64,000 bases of DNA from contig JAERTG010000100.1 in NCBI GenBank assembly GCA_016845065.1, positions 1 through 64,000 of the forward strand, read 5' to 3'. The notes beneath the pieces are model-generated. The model was not told where the DNA came from, did not search any database, and saw only the letters and a program-made list of their open reading frames with translations. Made by a program: the position numbers and the translations under genes. The first letter of the stretch is position 1; every line of letters starts with the position of its first letter. Of this stretch, positions 55,377-64,000 are shown piece after piece. This DNA is from Fidelibacterota bacterium. GTDB taxonomy: Bacteria; Fidelibacterota; UBA8477; JABMPR01.

Positions 55377-56096
55377 ATGTCCGAAATTTTAGCTATATAT
55401 AGAAAAGAGATGAAGACATATTTCAATTCACCTATTGCCTTCATCGTTATATCCTCATTCCTGGTTATCACCAACTGGCTTTTCTTTGATTATGGAGACT
55501 ATCCATTTTTTGCCATCAATATTGCTGATATCCGAGGGATATTTGATTATGGAGCGATTGTTCTACTCTTTATTGCTCCGGCTGTATCCATGCGATTGAT
55601 TTCTGAGGAAAAACACCAGGATACTCTCGAACTATTAGTTACCATGCCTATTACAGATATGCAGATTATCATCGGAAAGTATTTATCTACCCTGGTGATT
55701 TTTGCAATTATCCTTGGAGGAACACTGATAGCACCCATATCCATCTCATTTGTAGGTGACCTTGATTCTGGAATTGTGATAAGTAGCTATATTGGATTCT
55801 TCTTTCTTGGTGCTACCTATCTTGCAATGGGTCTTGCAGCTAGTAGTTTTACTCGCAACCAGATCGTTGCCTACATTATTGGAATAGTTATTATCGCTGT
55901 ATTTTTCCTGATGAATGGGATGGCAAATGGTTCTGGACTCATCGCAACCCTTTTTGAGAACCTGAGTATTCGATTTCATTACCAGAACTTTTTTAGAGGT
56001 GTTCTGGATTCTCGGGATCTGCTATACTTCATTTCCCTCATCTCTGTTTCATTACTCATAAGTAGTACGGCTCTCGAAAGCCGAAAGAATAAATAG
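55377..56096 (+). CDS. ABC-2 permease, GldF-like
   Basis: 239 residues with six membrane helices. MSEILAIYRKEMKTYFNSPIAFIVI at the N terminus and ISEEKHQDTLELLVTMPITDMQIIIGKYLS in the first cytoplasmic loop are typical of GldF-type permeases. It would form the channel with the GldA-like ATPase. Twelve bases after the ATPase, 13 bases before the GldG-like gene. Confidence 0.87.
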   Translation: MSEILAIYRKEMKTYFNSPIAFIVISSFLVITNWLFFDYGDYPFFAINIADIRGIFDYGAIVLLFIAPAVSMRLISEEKHQDTLELLVTMPITDMQIIIGKYLSTLVIFAIILGGTLIAPISISFVGDLDSGIVISSYIGFFFLGATYLAMGLAASSFTRNQIVAYIIGIVIIAVFFLMNGMANGSGLIATLFENLSIRFHYQNFFRGVLDSRDLLYFISLISVSLLISSTALESRKNK

Positions 56097-56109
56097 GGAG
56101 GAGCAGATT

Positions 56110-57696
56110 ATGAAATCAAATAATACCTGGTCCTTTACCCTTATAATTGTCGGTGTCATCTTTGTTCTCAATCTGTTTGCCCAACAATTTTTTGTTCGCG
56201 TAGACCTGACGGAAAACCAACGCTATTCAATTAGCGATGTAACCCGTGATATTTTGGCTGGCATTGATGAACCAATTACCGTAAAAGTCTATTTCTCAGA
56301 AAATTTTCCCCGCCAGTTAATTTCTGTTAAGCAGTATGTCCTGGACATGCTAAACGAATATCGAGCCTATGCTGGATCCTCGTTGGAGTATGAATTTATA
56401 CCTATTTCTGGTGAGAATCAGGAACTTGAGCAAGAAGCTATGTCATATGGTGTTCAACCTGTGCAAGCTAACATCACAGAAAGCGATGAGATCAAGGTTC
56501 AGAGGATATACCTGGGGATTGTTTTCCTCTACGGTGATCAGAAGGAAGTTATTCCATTTGCTCAGCAAATTGAACAACTCGAGTATGATATGACTGGTGC
56601 GATTAAAAAGCTAAGTCTTGGCAGTCTACCCAAAGTTGGGTGGTTGACAGGTCACGGTGAGCAGTCACTTGGTGAAGAGGGCGTTGCCAGAGCGACGGGT
56701 GAGATTCAAAAGAACTATGAATTAGTTGAAATCAACTTGAGTTCTGAGGATCAAATCCCACAGGATATCAACACCGTCATTCTTGCTGGAGCTACGGCTG
56801 ATTTTGATGATCTGGATTTGTACAAGCTGGATCAGTTCATCCTGAGAGGTGGTAGATTGGGAGTCTTTCTCAATAAGAAAATTATTGAGATGCAAAACCA
56901 GTACATGCCAGTTCAGGAAAATAGTAGTAATATCTTTTTCTTTCTGGAACACTTCGGCGTGAAGTGGGGCGATCAAATTCTGCTTGATAAGACCAATTAT
57001 CAGGTTCAGGCTATGCAAAATCTCGGTTTCCTCCAGATCCCAGTTGCAATGGACTATCCCTTTGCACCACGAATTTCAAACTTAAATGAAGAGAACCCAA
57101 TCGTTAATCGTTTGAATGAGCTGGGATTTTTCTTTGTGAATGAAATTTCTCAAGTGGGAGATACCACTATGGTATCATTCACACCGCTAATGCATACTTC
57201 TGAAATGACTGGTTTTGCCATGCCAGATCAGCGTACCAGATCCATCAATATCGCCGCTGGTCAACAAGTCCCTGATTATATGTATCGTGAAGGACCTAAA
57301 GTGGTCTCAGCCATTCTTGAAGGTGAACATACTTCATGGTTTGGAAGTGCAAGACCTGATTCAATCGACTTTCCAGAGATGCACTTGGCCGAATCCATCA
57401 CATCAACCGTAATGGCAACTTTGGGCAATGCCACTTTTACGTCTCAGCAGTTTATGGTCCCAGCGAGCCTGACCTTCCTTTTGAATACAGTTGATTGGTT
57501 ACACGATCGAAACGGTTTGATATCTATTCGATCAAAGAATGTACAACCATCACAACTCGATGAAATGTCTGGTGGTAAACGTCAGGCTCTGAAGTGGATA
57601 AATATCCTGCTGGCACCACTCCTAATTGTGATGTTTGGTGTGATCAGATGGTACATCCGGAATAAGGCGAAGAACTTAGCAGGAGTTGGATCATGA
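56110..57696 (+). CDS. GldG-like auxiliary protein (ABC_transp_aux)
   Basis: 528 residues. An N-terminal membrane helix (about 8-26), then FVRVDLTENQRYSISDVTRDIL, the conserved opening of GldG/ABC_transp_aux domains, a large extracytoplasmic alpha/beta domain (KVYFSENFPRQL, VGWLTGHGEQSLG), and a C-terminal helix (WINILLAPLLIVMFGVIRWYIR). GldG is an extracytoplasmic partner of GldAF. GGGAGGAG is an excellent ribosome binding site. Overlaps DUF4340 by 4 bases. Confidence 0.88.
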   Translation: MKSNNTWSFTLIIVGVIFVLNLFAQQFFVRVDLTENQRYSISDVTRDILAGIDEPITVKVYFSENFPRQLISVKQYVLDMLNEYRAYAGSSLEYEFIPISGENQELEQEAMSYGVQPVQANITESDEIKVQRIYLGIVFLYGDQKEVIPFAQQIEQLEYDMTGAIKKLSLGSLPKVGWLTGHGEQSLGEEGVARATGEIQKNYELVEINLSSEDQIPQDINTVILAGATADFDDLDLYKLDQFILRGGRLGVFLNKKIIEMQNQYMPVQENSSNIFFFLEHFGVKWGDQILLDKTNYQVQAMQNLGFLQIPVAMDYPFAPRISNLNEENPIVNRLNELGFFFVNEISQVGDTTMVSFTPLMHTSEMTGFAMPDQRTRSINIAAGQQVPDYMYREGPKVVSAILEGEHTSWFGSARPDSIDFPEMHLAESITSTVMATLGNATFTSQQFMVPASLTFLLNTVDWLHDRNGLISIRSKNVQPSQLDEMSGGKRQALKWINILLAPLLIVMFGVIRWYIRNKAKNLAGVGS

Positions 57697-58598
57697 AAAA
57701 TAATCAAACTATTCTGGCTGCCGGTATTCTTGGACTATTGGCATTACTCTATTATTTAACCCAGACAGGTTCAGTAGATACTAAAAGTATAGATTCAGAT
57801 CTCTTTGAATTTGATAAGAGCGATGTTGCAGCAGTTAGTCTGTTCAGTAATGGATCAATCATAGAATTCGCTAAAGATGAATCGGGATGGCGTCTTGAGG
57901 GCTACCCTGTTGATACAGTTAGAATGAATCAGCTGCTGAATGTCTTTTCTGACTTAAGTATTGACCGCATGATTACAATGAATCCCGATAAGCATCGAAA
58001 ATACGAAGTAACAGATCAAGGTAGCAGATTCCGCGCAAGTGATGGTGGAGAAAAAGACTTGTTGCAATTGATAATTGGCAAACAAGGTGCGAACTATCAG
58101 GAAACATTTGTGAGAGCTGAATCCGAGAATGAAGTATATGCGGTAAAAAGTAATCTAAGTCAGTATAAGAGTAAAACTGTGAAGGATTTTTGGGATCGCT
58201 CCATCACTCAATTTGATATTAATCAGCTAAATCAGCTGACCTTCAATGGAGAATTGAATTACCGTCTTCATCGTGAAGGTCCGGTATGGTCATACGATGG
58301 GGAGCAGGTCGATTTTGAGAAGGTGGTAAATATGATACGCCCCCTGGAAAATATGAAGGCCAGCAATTTTGCTGATGAAATCCTCGCAGAAAATACATTT
58401 TATCAAAGTTTGAGTCTTGGATTCGAGGATGGCGGTTCACTTGAACTCACTTTTTATCTAAAAGATGAAAACGGAGCACTGCTGCTGGTGACTGCAAGTG
58501 ATAATGATAAGATATTTGAATATTCCAAATCAGGATTGAATCGTTTTAAAAAGGAAATAGCAGAATTACTACCTGATCCCTCACCAACTTCATCGTAG
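57693..58598 (+). CDS. DUF4340-family protein
   Basis: 301 residues. One N-terminal helix (ILAAGILGLLALLYYLTQ, about 7-24), then two similar beta-rich units starting VAAVSLFSNGSIIEFAKDESGWRLEG and LNQLTFNGELNYRLHREGPVWSYDGE, which is the internal duplication of DUF4340. Such genes nearly always follow gldG-like genes; the protein is presumed to be an extracytoplasmic part of that ABC complex. Last gene of the operon, followed by a strong terminator. Confidence 0.82.
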   Translation: MKNNQTILAAGILGLLALLYYLTQTGSVDTKSIDSDLFEFDKSDVAAVSLFSNGSIIEFAKDESGWRLEGYPVDTVRMNQLLNVFSDLSIDRMITMNPDKHRKYEVTDQGSRFRASDGGEKDLLQLIIGKQGANYQETFVRAESENEVYAVKSNLSQYKSKTVKDFWDRSITQFDINQLNQLTFNGELNYRLHREGPVWSYDGEQVDFEKVVNMIRPLENMKASNFADEILAENTFYQSLSLGFEDGGSLELTFYLKDENGALLLVTASDNDKIFEYSKSGLNRFKKEIAELLPDPSPTSS

Positions 58599-58612
58599 CT
58601 TTGGTAATTGCC

Positions 58613-58653
58613 AAAATAAAAGAGGACAGCTTAAACTGTCCTCTTTTATTTAA
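58613..58653. terminator. Bidirectional terminator between convergent genes
   Basis: AAAATAAAAGAGGACAG, 6 bases, then CTGTCCTCTTTTATTT: a 16-base near-perfect stem with A and T tracts, usable by both the DUF4340 operon and the minus-strand lipoprotein gene. Confidence 0.92.
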
Positions 58654-58667
58654 TATAATTGAATAAA

Positions 58668-60308
58668 CTATTCCCAGCTGATCCTAAATAAATGCGCTAA
58701 ATCTTCGGCCATAAAATCTGGGAACAACCCGTTTACTGATGGGTTACTCCATCCGGTCAGCCAATCATTGTAAGATGAAGCTGTCCACAGAATTTCTGGA
58801 GCTGTGTATGAAGATGTACGTTCCAGATAGTCAATCGCAATATCACCATCAATGGTAAGCGCTGTACCTGTGGAAATGACTCCACTCCATTGGAATGAGA
58901 TTTCAGGGAACTGATGTAGCTCATCTGAATAGTCTCCAATTGTTGTGAGAAATTCTGCCCATAGATCCCAGATGGCAGTAGGCAAATCATTCTGGTTTGC
59001 AGTCAGCAAATTAAATGTTAAGAAACCCAGTGAAACCGTTGCAGTTGTATCACTGTTGCTCTCACTATATTGAATGTTAACAGAAATAGGAGTATTGCTT
59101 AACCCTGCCAATGTTACTTCAGATTCTTCGAATGTAATATGCTCAGACAATGTCTCTTGGCTGTAATTATAGGCAGTGGTTGTACTCATGGTATAGAGTG
59201 GTAACAAGGATTTTAAATCGACTACAGGATTGAGATAGTATTGAGAAATATCTATGGAAGCACTACCCTCAAGAGTGAACGCTCCTCTTTCATTGCTAAA
59301 TGCGTATTCAACAGATGTCACCGCTGAAAGTGTGTTTTCGAGTGCATCTAGACTTGTCTGTATTTGAGATGATTCCGATTGACTGAATTCAACGAATAAA
59401 TGACTTAGTTGGGTTGCTTCGCCATTCACCAATGCAAGGACGTCCTCGGCTCGCTCAAGTGATGCCAGAGCCGATGCATGAGCTTCGCTTAGCAGAGTTG
59501 CACCATCGCTGTTTAATGCAGCAAATGCTGACCCCTGTGATAATCCAGAGATGATCCCAGATGGATCTGTAGTATCCAGCTGATAATTATATGCAGCAAG
59601 GCTCTTTAACAGTCCTTGAATGCCGAACAGTGAGGATTCCATTGCAGTGATATCAGTCATATCAATATGAATATCAGTACCGAGGGTAAAAAGGAATGCT
59701 GGATCATTATCGATTGAATCCAGGGCAGCAAGACCTGCTTCTACCATAGGGATATAATTGTCAGTCACACGTGCCTGGAAATCATTAAAATCATCGAGTC
59801 TGGTAAATTCTAGACGAGCAAAAGCCAGTGGTGTTTCAAAAAATGTAGCGATCATTCCCCTGGTTCTAGAAACAGATAAGGGCAGTCCAAAACCATAGCC
59901 AACAGGATTTGATGGAAGTCCCATCTCACCAAAAGGCGCATAAACTTCTACCGTTGGGCCAAAGATATCATCCGTTATCGTATTTTGTGATAATATGAGT
60001 AGACTGGTTAATCCGAGACCAAAGTGAGCATCCTTATTACGCCAATCTAGTTCAGATGCTTCAGCATAGAACCCGTTTGGTTCGTTAAAATCGATACCAT
60101 TAAGGATGGACTGAGCTGAATCTGGACCTACAGCCAACAATTCTCCCAGAAGGGGTAATAGAGCCGCATTTGCATCGGTAACCAAAACGGTAGCTGCAGC
60201 AGAGTCCTCAGGGGATACCTCGTTGTCATTGTTGATATCTTCGCAATTGGTAAAGAATAAGATCGTTCCACAAATTATTAATGCGAGTCTAAGAATAGTT
60301 CTTTTCAT
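58668..60308 (-). CDS. Large lipoprotein of unknown function
   Basis: 546 residues. The lipoprotein signal ends with LFFTNCED (Cys near residue 22), followed by an acidic, Asn/Asp-rich linker. The first half has long helices rich in Ala and Leu (repeated acidic Leu/Ala patterns such as LLPLLGELLAVGPDSAQSIL). The second half turns beta-rich with many Thr and Ser (SIDISQYYLNPVV, FTLEGSAS, ALTIDGDIAIDY). No known family recognised. Probably anchored in the outer membrane. It is alone between a terminator and an unrelated operon, transcribed toward the DUF4340 operon. Confidence 0.65.
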   Translation of the reverse strand: MKRTILRLALIICGTILFFTNCEDINNDNEVSPEDSAAATVLVTDANAALLPLLGELLAVGPDSAQSILNGIDFNEPNGFYAEASELDWRNKDAHFGLGLTSLLILSQNTITDDIFGPTVEVYAPFGEMGLPSNPVGYGFGLPLSVSRTRGMIATFFETPLAFARLEFTRLDDFNDFQARVTDNYIPMVEAGLAALDSIDNDPAFLFTLGTDIHIDMTDITAMESSLFGIQGLLKSLAAYNYQLDTTDPSGIISGLSQGSAFAALNSDGATLLSEAHASALASLERAEDVLALVNGEATQLSHLFVEFSQSESSQIQTSLDALENTLSAVTSVEYAFSNERGAFTLEGSASIDISQYYLNPVVDLKSLLPLYTMSTTTAYNYSQETLSEHITFEESEVTLAGLSNTPISVNIQYSESNSDTTATVSLGFLTFNLLTANQNDLPTAIWDLWAEFLTTIGDYSDELHQFPEISFQWSGVISTGTALTIDGDIAIDYLERTSSYTAPEILWTASSYNDWLTGWSNPSVNGLFPDFMAEDLAHLFRISWE

Positions 60309-60385
60309 TTCGTTCCCCTTCCGAGGTTAATGGTATTTACATCGTGAAGATAATTTCTTACACGCTATTGCAAATTGAGCCTGAA

Positions 60386-60405
60386 CACATGCTCTCAAGC
60401 ATGTG
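60386..60405. promoter_or_regulatory. Perfect hairpin between SDR and lipoprotein genes
   Basis: CACATGCT, 4 bases, AGCATGTG: perfect 8-base arms, about 50 bases beyond the SDR stop and 80 bases upstream of the lipoprotein ATG. There is no T run directly after it on the minus strand. It could be a weak terminator or an operator for the lipoprotein gene. Confidence 0.35.
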
Positions 60406-60456
60406 ATATACATTCTTTTTCATGACCCAACAACCTGTATAGATGGATATATCATC

Positions 60457-61221
60457 TTATTCAGTATGCCTATGGACTACCGTAGCAGATGCTTGTTGAG
60501 TCGGAAAAATAATCATATCAGCAATCTGGACATGAGCAGGCCTGGAGGCTGCAAACAACACTGCTTCGGCAATATCTTCAGCAACGAGTGCTTCTAGTCC
60601 TTCATAAACAGCTTCCGCCTTCCTGGCATCACCTTTAAATCTCACCAGACTAAACTCGGTATCCACAAGACCGGGAGAAATGGCTGTTACCCGAAGCGGG
60701 GTAGTGACAATATCCATTCTGAGACTCTTTGTGAGGGCATCCACAGCGTGTTTACTGGCACAGTATACACTTCCACCCGGATAAGCCTCATGGCCTGCGA
60801 TGGATGAGATATTAATAACATGTCCTTCTTTCCTCGCAACCATGCCTGGCACAACCTCTCTAATCACATTCAGTACGCCCTTCACATTGGTGTCTAACAT
60901 GATATCCACATCTGGTTCGGGTGTTTCATGGGCTTTTTCTACACCAAGCACTAGTCCTGCATTGTTCAAAAGGACATCGATTTGCTTGAAGTCTTGAGGC
61001 AACGATGTGATTAGGTTCTTCACTGCTGAATTATCTCTCACATCAAGCGCTTTATAAAGAATCTCTATATTGTGTTTATTCTGGAGGTCTGCTGCTAATT
61101 GGCTGAGTTTCTCTTCGCGCCTTGCAGTTAAAACTAGATTACAGCCTTGTTGGGCAAACAGGTGTGCACAAGCTTCACCAATTCCGGCACTGGCACCAGT
61201 GATTAATATAGTTTTACTCAT
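60457..61221 (-). CDS. Short-chain dehydrogenase/reductase (YdfG-like)
   Basis: 254 residues from ATG 61221 (a GTG at 61236 is possible). Classical SDR: TGASAGIG cofactor loop (residues 7-14), LLNNAGLVLG, catalytic Ser in NISSIAGHEAYPGG and YCASK Tyr/Lys pair, with ISPGLVDTEF after it. It resembles the YdfG group of NADP-dependent 3-hydroxy acid or serine dehydrogenases; the substrate is not fixed. Immediately downstream of the SSS transporter in the minus-strand operon. Confidence 0.88.
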   Translation of the reverse strand: MSKTILITGASAGIGEACAHLFAQQGCNLVLTARREEKLSQLAADLQNKHNIEILYKALDVRDNSAVKNLITSLPQDFKQIDVLLNNAGLVLGVEKAHETPEPDVDIMLDTNVKGVLNVIREVVPGMVARKEGHVINISSIAGHEAYPGGSVYCASKHAVDALTKSLRMDIVTTPLRVTAISPGLVDTEFSLVRFKGDARKAEAVYEGLEALVAEDIAEAVLFAASRPAHVQIADMIIFPTQQASATVVHRHTE

Positions 61222-61232
61222 TAGATGATTTA

Positions 61233-62612
61233 TCACTGACTTGCTTCCTTATGTGTGCTTCTAAATAGAATCAAAATGAGTAAACTACAAAACAACCCGG
61301 GATAGAATGGTTCAAGCCCCCAAAAGTAACTCCATTCATCTATCTTTCCAAAAAGGAACCATAGAAATGAAACCAGTGGGGGTATGGTTAAATTCAGGAG
61401 AACTGCGCGTCGAGGAAGGGGCTTCCTGAAAATGCTGAATAATGTAGGGATGAGCAGTGCCGGTATGCAAATGGTTCCAAATGTATACCACAGATCTATG
61501 ACCGAAGGAATCCAAATTGCCATGAAAATCCCAACAGTGATTACAAAGATCATACTCGCTTTTATGAGAAATCTGGTAGAATACCTTTTAAGTGCTGGCA
61601 TGGTGAAAAGAATATCTTTCCCTAAAGTGATCCCCGATACGAGAGTATTGCTATCTAGAGTAGACATAACGGTTGCCATAATCCCTATGTAAAACAACCC
61701 TTGAAGACCGATTGGAAGTATTGCATGGCCTAATACCAGGAACGCTTGTGAGGGGATAGTATCTGGAGGTAAATATGAGAAGGCATAAAGACCTGTGAGG
61801 GTAGTCATCATATCAAAAATAAACCAAAATAAAACCGCCCACAGAATACCGCGTTTGGCTACACCTTGCGTTGTTGTTGCATAAACTCGCTGATGAAACC
61901 CAGGATCAACCATGGTCCAGGAACCAATAAAGAACCATACGATTATATAAGCAAAACTTTGCCCGCCAGTTATTGATGTATGTGAATCGGGCATTGAAGA
62001 CCATAGCTCCCAGGGAGTCATGTAGGACCCACTAAGAAAAACCAAGATGAGTAAAAACCCAACAAACATGAGAATAAATTGTAGTTTGTCAGTTTTAATT
62101 ACTGAGGAAAAACCACCATTAAGTATGTAAATCAGTGAGAATAGTGCTCCCAGGATTATGGCAATAATCAGATTTATCCCCAGGAAATAATTGAGGATTA
62201 ATCCTAAGGTTAAAATGTAAGGAGCGGGGTTTGCTAATAACAGTACCCATACGGAAGCAAGCCTACCAGCATTTTTTCCGTAGTCAGATACCAGGATCTC
62301 CGGAAGTGAATTAACTTTCAAGGCACGCGCTTTTTTCGCTACGAATAATGCAAATGCAATTCCGAACACATAGTAGGGAAGTCCAAAAACTACCCAATTA
62401 GAAATTCCGTAACTGGTACTATATTCGCTGACCCCAAGAATGCCACCGTACCAGGTAGATACCAGAGTCATCACAAAGGCTGGCAATGTGAGTTTTCTCC
62501 CCATAAGCATGTATTCAGATGCTGAGGACGTACGATTGTTGTAGACTCCAAGGAATAAAACAGCAAGGAAGTAGCTTAAAATAAGGGCAATATCAACTAG
62601 ATGTAGATTCAT
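61233..62612 (-). CDS. Sodium:solute symporter (SSS family), possibly a thiamine transporter
   Basis: 459 residues with about 12-13 membrane helices. Family motifs are SASEYMLMGRKLTLPAFVMTLVSTWYGG at the N terminus and VYNNRTSS, then LYILNGGFSSVIKTDKLQF and IMATVMSTLDSNTLVSG. SSS proteins import sugars, amino acids or vitamins with sodium. It stands 16 bases after a thiamine pyrophosphokinase gene. ThiV, a PanF-like SSS protein, has been proposed as a thiamine-related transporter, so the same role is a reasonable inference here, not proven. Confidence 0.83.
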   Translation of the reverse strand: MNLHLVDIALILSYFLAVLFLGVYNNRTSSASEYMLMGRKLTLPAFVMTLVSTWYGGILGVSEYSTSYGISNWVVFGLPYYVFGIAFALFVAKKARALKVNSLPEILVSDYGKNAGRLASVWVLLLANPAPYILTLGLILNYFLGINLIIAIILGALFSLIYILNGGFSSVIKTDKLQFILMFVGFLLILVFLSGSYMTPWELWSSMPDSHTSITGGQSFAYIIVWFFIGSWTMVDPGFHQRVYATTTQGVAKRGILWAVLFWFIFDMMTTLTGLYAFSYLPPDTIPSQAFLVLGHAILPIGLQGLFYIGIMATVMSTLDSNTLVSGITLGKDILFTMPALKRYSTRFLIKASMIFVITVGIFMAIWIPSVIDLWYTFGTICIPALLIPTLFSIFRKPLPRRAVLLNLTIPPLVSFLWFLFGKIDEWSYFWGLEPFYPGLFCSLLILILFRSTHKEASQ

Positions 62613-62628
62613 AAGTATATCTTGTTAC

Positions 62629-63267
62629 TCACTGATACACAGCTACATATGCACACCCAGAATCAAGCATGAACGAAAGGTCGGTCTTATTTATAAGATT
62701 GCTCTGACTGAATTGCCCGAGGGAGTGATTATACCAATCGATTTCCCACTTGAGACCTTTGGATTTTAGACCTTTATATTCAGTAATTGGTAGAATACTG
62801 AGTGTAGTACCCTTACTGACCCGCAGGTCGAAATCACAATGCACAGTAATTCTTTGGATAAGTTCAATGGAGAATTCTTCATCCTCTAACATCTCATTCT
62901 TGAAAATGATGGCAATTTCAGGATCAATTGAGGCACATATTTTAAGGTTATGTAGTGTATGATCAACACGGTCACCCCTAGCACCCAGAAATACCAGTGA
63001 CCTTATAGGATGTGATTCAACTGCGTATTTTAAGGTCTTCTCAAGATCGGTTCTGTCTTGATCGACTAGCGGAATTGCTGAAACAGGACTGCTGTTGTTC
63101 ATATTTACTGAATCCATATCACCGAGAACCAGGTCTGGTTCTAGAGCATGTTCTTTGAACACATTGAACCCACCATCTACGGCAAGTACCAGGTCGGCTG
63201 CCTTCATTTCAGTTTTAAGGAGAGTTTTACTGGGAGGATTTCCAGCTAGTACAATTAAAGCATTCAT
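62629..63267 (-). CDS. Thiamine pyrophosphokinase
   Basis: 212 residues from ATG 63267 (the frame opens at 63297 inside the upstream gene). Matches the TPK fold: LAVDGGFNVF (about 29-38), LVLGDMDSVN (a GDxDS motif), DQDRTDLEKTLKYA and GARGDRVDHTLHNL. It transfers pyrophosphate from ATP to thiamine, giving TPP. Found with an SSS symporter; together they would form a thiamine salvage pair. The C-terminal beta-barrel (WEIDWYNHSLGQFSQSNL) is present, so the gene is complete. Confidence 0.9.
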   Translation of the reverse strand: MNALIVLAGNPPSKTLLKTEMKAADLVLAVDGGFNVFKEHALEPDLVLGDMDSVNMNNSSPVSAIPLVDQDRTDLEKTLKYAVESHPIRSLVFLGARGDRVDHTLHNLKICASIDPEIAIIFKNEMLEDEEFSIELIQRITVHCDFDLRVSKGTTLSILPITEYKGLKSKGLKWEIDWYNHSLGQFSQSNLINKTDLSFMLDSGCAYVAVYQ

Positions 63268-63271
63268 CTGA

Positions 63272-64000
63272 TTAATACTTAAAGTAACTATTCCCAATGA
63301 ACTCGCGTAAGATTGATGTACCTGGGACGTGTCTATCAGGAATAGTGTGAAATAGAGACAACAAAGTTATTAGTCTATCTCTAACCGTGTTTTTTGAGGC
63401 CGACTTGAGTAGGGGTAGAGCATACCTTTTTAAAATAGCTAATTCGTAGATGAGTGCTGAATTAAACATGGTATCAGCCTGTTCCTGGAAAGGAAAAATA
63501 TTGCTTAACTCCCCGTGCCGAACAGAATTCCAGCGTCCAATTGTTTCATCTGCGCTATAGCCGCGATAGTTAAAATCTCTGACAATACGGCGGATAAGTC
63601 TTCCATCTGAAGTTGACACTGGATGCGTATTATCAATGTTAAGCTGTGTTAATGCACTTATATACACCCTATAATAGCTTTTGGTTGATAATCCTTCATG
63701 GATAAGTGGATTTAAACCATGTATACCTTCAAAAATGAGTACTTCACTCTGCTTCATGGAAAGGGTGTCTGATAGGACCTCTTGCTTGCCATCCACAAAG
63801 TTGTAGCTACGTTTTTGAACGGGGTGTCCTGCAATGAGTTGTCTCAATTCAAGCTTTAATGCGTCAAGATCAACACAGTTTACATTTTCGAAATCTAGGG
63901 TACCATCAGCTTGAGGAGGTATTTTATCCCTATCCAAAAAGTAATTATCCATTGAGAGATATTTGGATTGAATCCCATTAACAGCAAGATGAATGGCAAG
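63272..64000 (-). CDS. Nucleoside (uridine) kinase-like protein, cut by window edge
   Basis: The frame is open to the window's right edge, so the 5' part is missing; 242 codons are visible. It begins LAIHLAVNGIQSKYLSMDNYFLDRD, the region after the P-loop of uridine kinases, then SEVLIFEGIHGLNP, the Asp/Arg pattern RLIRRIVRDFNYRGYSADET, and FPFQEQADTMFNSALIYEL. The fit is to the longer bacterial uridine kinase-like proteins that often carry an N-terminal TGS domain. It would phosphorylate a nucleoside with ATP or GTP. It is separated from the TPK gene by 4 bases. Confidence 0.78.
   Translation of the reverse strand, partial: LAIHLAVNGIQSKYLSMDNYFLDRDKIPPQADGTLDFENVNCVDLDALKLELRQLIAGHPVQKRSYNFVDGKQEVLSDTLSMKQSEVLIFEGIHGLNPLIHEGLSTKSYYRVYISALTQLNIDNTHPVSTSDGRLIRRIVRDFNYRGYSADETIGRWNSVRHGELSNIFPFQEQADTMFNSALIYELAILKRYALPLLKSASKNTVRDRLITLLSLFHTIPDRHVPGTSILREFIGNSYFKY

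Noticed and set aside
1-64000. CRISPR array
   Set aside because: No series of short, regularly spaced direct repeats was seen; the repeats in the first 4 kb are long and separated by whole genes.

Overview
The window looks like chromosomal DNA from a Gram-negative, FCB-group bacterium. My best guess is a Candidatus Marinimicrobia (SAR406)-type lineage; this is inferred from the family mix, not from a marker gene. Pointers to the group are a TonB-dependent receptor, two Omp85 proteins, a TamB-like protein, an LptE-like lipoprotein, a DUF4837 lipoprotein, GldA/GldF/GldG-type ABC components and AsnRS. Visible Shine-Dalgarno sequences before many genes (for example at 10832, 26601 and 42928) argue against a typical Bacteroidetes. 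The DNA is moderately AT-rich and gene-dense, with many stop/start overlaps.

Layout. (1) 1-5.3 kb is an accessory region. Small unrelated genes, all on the + strand, are separated by imperfectly palindromic ~125-180 bp repeats that resemble integron attC sites. The genes are a CopD-like membrane protein, a 5'-truncated membrane protein, an unknown, an ATC-hydrolase-family protein and a membrane protein split by an in-frame TGA. A decayed IS110-family remnant sits directly against one recombination core. No integrase is visible. MORN-repeat and GNAT genes follow, then a tRNA-Pro(GGG) whose 3' end is duplicated. (2) 5.6-19 kb is mostly core: a MerR regulator, smpB, tyrS, a NatAB-like ABC exporter, thioredoxin, a TPP riboswitch with a TonB receptor, a WecB-like epimerase, a receiver/PAS/GAF histidine kinase and lepA. 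(3) 19-33.4 kb holds a CPBP protease, a large outer-membrane barrel coupled to an Omp85 protein, rnr, DUF4837, three sugar/glycan genes, accA, a thioesterase, a YhhQ-like transporter and two tRNA-Ser genes. (4) 33.7-45 kb holds an SLC13-type transporter, uvrB, a sigma-54 activator, lptE, asnS, a LOG-like protein, nadE and dnaK. (5) 45-50.8 kb holds a TamB-like/Omp85 pair. (6) 50.9-58.6 kb is a long operon: TPR lipoprotein, MoxR, DUF58, BatD/DUF4381-like, GldA-like, GldF-like, GldG-like, DUF4340. (7) 58.7-64 kb is on the minus strand: an orphan lipoprotein, then SDR, an SSS symporter, thiamine pyrophosphokinase and a nucleoside kinase cut by the window edge.

How the parts work together. Thiamine acquisition is suggested twice: a riboswitch-controlled outer-membrane receptor at 10.8 kb, and a thiamine pyrophosphokinase next to a sodium symporter at 61-63 kb. 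Envelope biogenesis is the main theme (two Omp85 proteins, TamB, LptE, glycosyltransferases, the Gld ABC set). The least explained parts are the cassette-like array, the barrel/Omp85 pair at 19.9-24.5 kb and the 546-residue orphan lipoprotein at 58.7 kb.
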